Assembly: GCF_031932625.1 (NCBI RefSeq)
Contig: NZ_JAVSCK010000002.1
Location: forward strand, 496,001-560,000
DNA from: Hwangdonia seohaensis
Lineage (GTDB): Bacteria > Bacteroidota > Bacteroidia > Flavobacteriales > Flavobacteriaceae
Direction of reading: 5' to 3'
Length of the DNA: 64,000 nucleotides
The notes beneath the pieces are model-generated. The model saw only the letters and a list, made by a program, of their open reading frames with translations, ran no database searches and had not been told where the DNA came from. This document shows positions 61,304-64,000 of this stretch, in pieces (the stretch's first letter is position 1; each line of letters opens with the position of its first letter). The position numbers and the translations under genes were made by a program.

Positions 61304-62323
61304 TTAATTATTTCGCTTTAATATGGGGTTAGTTACTATGAATATGAGATAATATAAGTGCTTATTACTAAACAGTTTCGATAAAAAAGAATACGTAAAT
61401 CCGTTGTAATCTTCTCCAACAAACGCATTTAACTTATAGGCATTAACACTTTTCATCTTATCTAATAAAGGTATGATATCTTGTTTTTTAAAAGTTGACT
61501 TCAATATTCTAATCATCATAAAAAAAACAAATGATTGTTGTCTGGATTTTAATCGATCAATACTTCTTTTATCGCAATTTTCTTTTTGTTCTAATTTTTT
61601 TATTATGGTATTGTAAACAACTGCTGCATTAGAGTTATCATTAATAATTTTTAAATAATGACTAGGCTCCTTATTCGTCATCGCTGAACCTTTAATTTTA
61701 ACATGTCTATGTACATCAAAAGATAAATTAACCATTCGCTTTACTTTTACAAAAAGTTGTGCTGTAAAAATGGCATCTTCCATCCACCGGCCTTCAATAA
61801 ACTTGAGGTTTATTTTATCAATAAATTGTTTGCTTATTATGTACCACCATATTTCATTTTTAAAACTATGATTCGCTATGTATTCTAACCCCGATATAAC
61901 TTTGGGTCTAATGGAATTTAAATCATTAAAACGTGATCGATTCAGTGTTAACGATGTTGTTCCTTGAGAATTAAAGGTTAAAACCTCTGGTTTAAGATCA
62001 AGAGCTGTATCGATTAAAGTTTTTAGAACATGATCTGCTATATAATCATCTGGATCTAAAAAATAAATATAATCGCCATTAGCTAAAGACAATCCTTTGT
62101 TTCGAGCCGCTCCAACACCTTGATTTTCTTGATGGTAAACAAAAAAGTTAGCATGCAATTTACAATAGCGTTCTGCAATAGAAACACTGTTATCTTTTGA
62201 ACCGTCACTAACAATGATGACCTCATACTCATCTTTACCAATATCCTGATTTACTAAACTATCCAAACATCTGGATATATGTTTTTCTACATTGTAAACC
62301 GGAATAATTATGCTTAATTTCAA
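61304..62323 (-). CDS. Glycosyltransferase family 2, paralogue C
   Basis: A 339-residue GT2 enzyme: LSIIIPVYNVEKHISRCLDS, EVIIVSDGSKDNSVSIAERY, YFLDPDDYIADHVLK, then NEIWWYIISKQFIDKI and EGRWMEDAIFTAQLF as in the two paralogues. The start is TTG at 62323; the other two copies have ATG at this point of alignment. Within the catalytic motif this copy has Asp-Pro-Asp-Asp where the others have Asp-Ala-Asp-Asp. It is the upstream gene of the GT2/ATP-grasp/HAD/membrane-protein run. Confidence 0.9.
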   Translation of the reverse strand: MKLSIIIPVYNVEKHISRCLDSLVNQDIGKDEYEVIIVSDGSKDNSVSIAERYCKLHANFFVYHQENQGVGAARNKGLSLANGDYIYFLDPDDYIADHVLKTLIDTALDLKPEVLTFNSQGTTSLTLNRSRFNDLNSIRPKVISGLEYIANHSFKNEIWWYIISKQFIDKINLKFIEGRWMEDAIFTAQLFVKVKRMVNLSFDVHRHVKIKGSAMTNKEPSHYLKIINDNSNAAVVYNTIIKKLEQKENCDKRSIDRLKSRQQSFVFFMMIRILKSTFKKQDIIPLLDKMKSVNAYKLNAFVGEDYNGFTYSFLSKLFSNKHLYYLIFIVTNPILKRNN

Positions 62324-62525
62324 ATCAATAAATTGGTTTTGAAAACGAATATAAATAATTATAAGCCATCAAAAGCTATGGGTAAGGCTATTCTTCATAT
62401 ATACTCGATGAATGACAATACAAAGTAAAACACTACTGATTACTAGATAAATCCGATCAAAACTGAATAAGGGTTTTCATAAACAAAAGATAAAAATTTT
62501 TGCCGTGTTGTATCTGAAAACTAAA

Positions 62526-63545
62526 TCATATAATTTTTAAAATACTTAGAAACTCATCATGCATCGCATCCGTATAATCCAAATGCGTAACGATACGCAG
62601 TTTGCCACCGCCCATGCCAATAATTTTGATGTTTTTGTCGGCCAGTTTCTGCATAAAACGGGGTTCGTTTATATCTTTGTTTAGCTCAAAAATTACAATA
62701 TTGGTTTCAACGGGTTCTACTGTTTTAATGATGGGTAACTTTGTTAATTCCTCGCCTATTTCCTGAGCTTTTTTGTGGTCTTCGTTTAATCTTTCAATAT
62801 TGTTGTCTAAAGCATAAAGTCCGGCTGCTGCTAAATACCCTACCTGACGCATACCTCCACCAAAAATTTTTCGAATCCTTATGGCGTTGCGCATAATAGC
62901 TTCATCGCCAACCAAAACGGATCCGATTGGGCACCCCAAACCTTTACTTAAGCACACCGAAATAGTATCGAACACTTCGCCATATTGTTTTGGGGTTTCA
63001 TTTTTCGCAACCAAAGCATGCCATAATCTCGCGCCATCTAAATGAAACCCCAGATTATGATCATCGCAAGTTTTCCTGATTTTTAAAATCTCTTCAAAAT
63101 CCCAACAGGCGCCACCACCTTTATTGGTCGTGTTTTCAATTTCTACTAAACTGGTTAACGGACTGTGATAAAAGTCTGGCGGATTTATAGCTTCTAAAAC
63201 CTGGTTTGCTGTAAACATGCCCCGATTGCCATCAACTAGTTTACAAGACACACCGCTGTTAAACGATGCACCACCACCCTCGTAATTGTAAATGTGTGCA
63301 TATTTGTCGCAAATTACTTGGTCTCCAGGATTGGTGTGCAATTTAATTGCCGCTTGATTGGCCATACTTCCGGTTGGGAAAAACAATGCTTTTTCTTTTC
63401 CGAACATTTCGGCAATGCGTTCTTCTAAAGCATTAACGGTTGGGTCTTCTTTATATACATCGTCGCCAACTTGGGCTTGCATCATGGCATCTAGCATGCC
63501 TTGAGATGGTTTGGTAACGGTATCGCTTCTTAGGTCTATTATCAT
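62526..63545 (-). CDS. ltaE: Low-specificity threonine aldolase
   Basis: A 339-residue fold-type I PLP enzyme. Visible: PTGSMANQAA (58-67), the stacking His84 in KYAHIYNYEGGG, GFHLDGARLWHA with Asp170 and Arg173, and VCLSKGLGCPIGSV with PLP Lys201. It cleaves threonine or allo-threonine to glycine and acetaldehyde, or works in reverse. Length normal. It is divergent from prfB, with 95 bases between starts. Confidence 0.93.
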   Translation of the reverse strand: MIIDLRSDTVTKPSQGMLDAMMQAQVGDDVYKEDPTVNALEERIAEMFGKEKALFFPTGSMANQAAIKLHTNPGDQVICDKYAHIYNYEGGGASFNSGVSCKLVDGNRGMFTANQVLEAINPPDFYHSPLTSLVEIENTTNKGGGACWDFEEILKIRKTCDDHNLGFHLDGARLWHALVAKNETPKQYGEVFDTISVCLSKGLGCPIGSVLVGDEAIMRNAIRIRKIFGGGMRQVGYLAAAGLYALDNNIERLNEDHKKAQEIGEELTKLPIIKTVEPVETNIVIFELNKDINEPRFMQKLADKNIKIIGMGGGKLRIVTHLDYTDAMHDEFLSILKII

Positions 63546-63640
63546 TAATAATCAATTTGTGTATAAAGCTATAAAATTATCTTAGTATTAGTTTTATTCT
63601 GTATGTTTAAATTCTATTTTTGTTCAAAATAATTAAAAGC

Positions 63641-64000
63641 ATGATTACTTCCGATAACATAAAAACCCTAAACACCCGCCTTGATAAACTAAGGCACTAT
63701 CTTTGACATTGATGCCAAACTTATAGAACTACAAAACGAAGAAGAGCAAACCTTCGACCCCAATTTCTGGAACGACTCAAAAGCGGCCGAAGTGATAATG
63801 AAATCGATTCGGGTTAAGAAAAAATGGGTAGCAGATTACAACACTGCCAAAACCCTTGTTGAAGATTTAGAAGTGCTTTACGAGTTTTACAAAGAAGATG
63901 AAGCCACTGCAGAAGAAGTACAAGCCCGCTTTGATAAAGCCGTAACGCTTTTAGAGGATATTGAGTTTAAAAACATGCTTTCTGAAGAAGGTGATAGCCT
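63641..64000 (+). CDS. prfB: Peptide chain release factor 2, partial, with programmed frameshift site
   Basis: The N-terminal part of RF2 is present. A short leader from ATG 63641 (MITSDNIK, then in another frame TLNTRLDKLRHYL) leads to CTTTGAC at 63700-63706. Reading CTT then slipping +1 past TGA onto GAC gives DIDAKLIELQNEEEQT and onward to FKNMLSEEGDS, where the window ends. The slippery TATCTTTGAC matches the classical RF2 site, with an upstream AAGG as possible stimulator. Between the ATG and the site the frame is broken: the A run at 63661-63664 appears one base short. Whether that is an assembly error cannot be seen here. The gene runs off the right edge. Confidence 0.85.

Noticed and set aside
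1..64000. CRISPR array, tRNA, rRNA, transposase or prophage genes
   Set aside because: No direct-repeat spacing pattern, cloverleaf, rRNA segment or mobility gene was recognised on reading both strands; short RNAs could still be missed.

Overview
The window is AT-rich, densely packed DNA from a member of the Bacteroidota, almost certainly a (probably marine) Flavobacteriaceae. Evidence: promoters of the TAnnTTTG type, few Shine-Dalgarno sequences, DUF3667/DUF4834/YfhO-type genes, lipoproteins with SC lipoboxes, a cysteine-synthase-like plus alpha-oxoamine-synthase pair that looks like sulfonolipid (capnine) synthesis, and typical flavobacterial housekeeping genes (uvrA, nth, bcp, prfB). No rRNA, tRNA, CRISPR array, transposase or integrase is seen.

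Layout. (1) 1-834: the 5' part of a secreted parallel-beta-helix lipoprotein, cut by the window edge. (2) 1309-15906: a surface-glycan or glycoconjugate modification locus. It has an initiating sugar-phosphate transferase, two NeuD/PglD-like hexapeptide acyltransferases, a FAD-enzyme fused to a FemAB/GNAT-type acyltransferase, a sugar-transfer-associated ATP-grasp, a PaaK/CapK-like adenylate-forming enzyme, and then six tandem paralogues of a FemAB/BioF2-like acyltransferase. (3) 16082-21827: two SGNH-hydrolase-like membrane proteins, a JmjC/FIH-like cupin, an HTTM-type membrane protein and an MBOAT acyltransferase, a likely O-acylation module. (4) 22045-33003: mostly housekeeping genes (Lrp regulator, M14 peptidase, XRE regulator, MBL hydrolase, BCP peroxidase, endonuclease III, ECF sigma factor, UvrA). 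(5) 33066-39870: envelope proteins, an isolated two-gene unit with a caspase/CHAT-like protein, a Tat-exported GH109-like oxidoreductase, and two related secreted proteins that both sit behind sigma-54-type (GG-N10-G) promoters. (6) 40058-53326: flippase, glycosyltransferase, YfhO, the putative sulfonolipid pair, oligopeptidase B, YbaB. (7) 53360-62323: a second glycan locus with three paralogous GT2 enzymes, a GT14-like enzyme, ATP-grasp and HAD genes, and a tandem triplet of unrecognised EExAWGQ membrane proteins, plus a possible distant fourth relative. (8) threonine aldolase, and the start of prfB with its programmed frameshift site.

How the genes may work together: the first locus looks able to start a lipid-linked sugar, activate a carboxylic acid (adenylate-forming enzyme, ATP-grasp) and transfer acyl or aminoacyl groups (NeuD-like, FemAB/BioF2-like, MBOAT/SGNH). 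The six-copy acyltransferase array, with its conserved extra C-terminal tail, is the most likely candidate for an undescribed system. The tandem EExAWGQ membrane proteins, the sigma-54-linked secreted protein pair and the caspase-like unit are the next most interesting. Functions given for unrecognised families are inference from motifs and context only.
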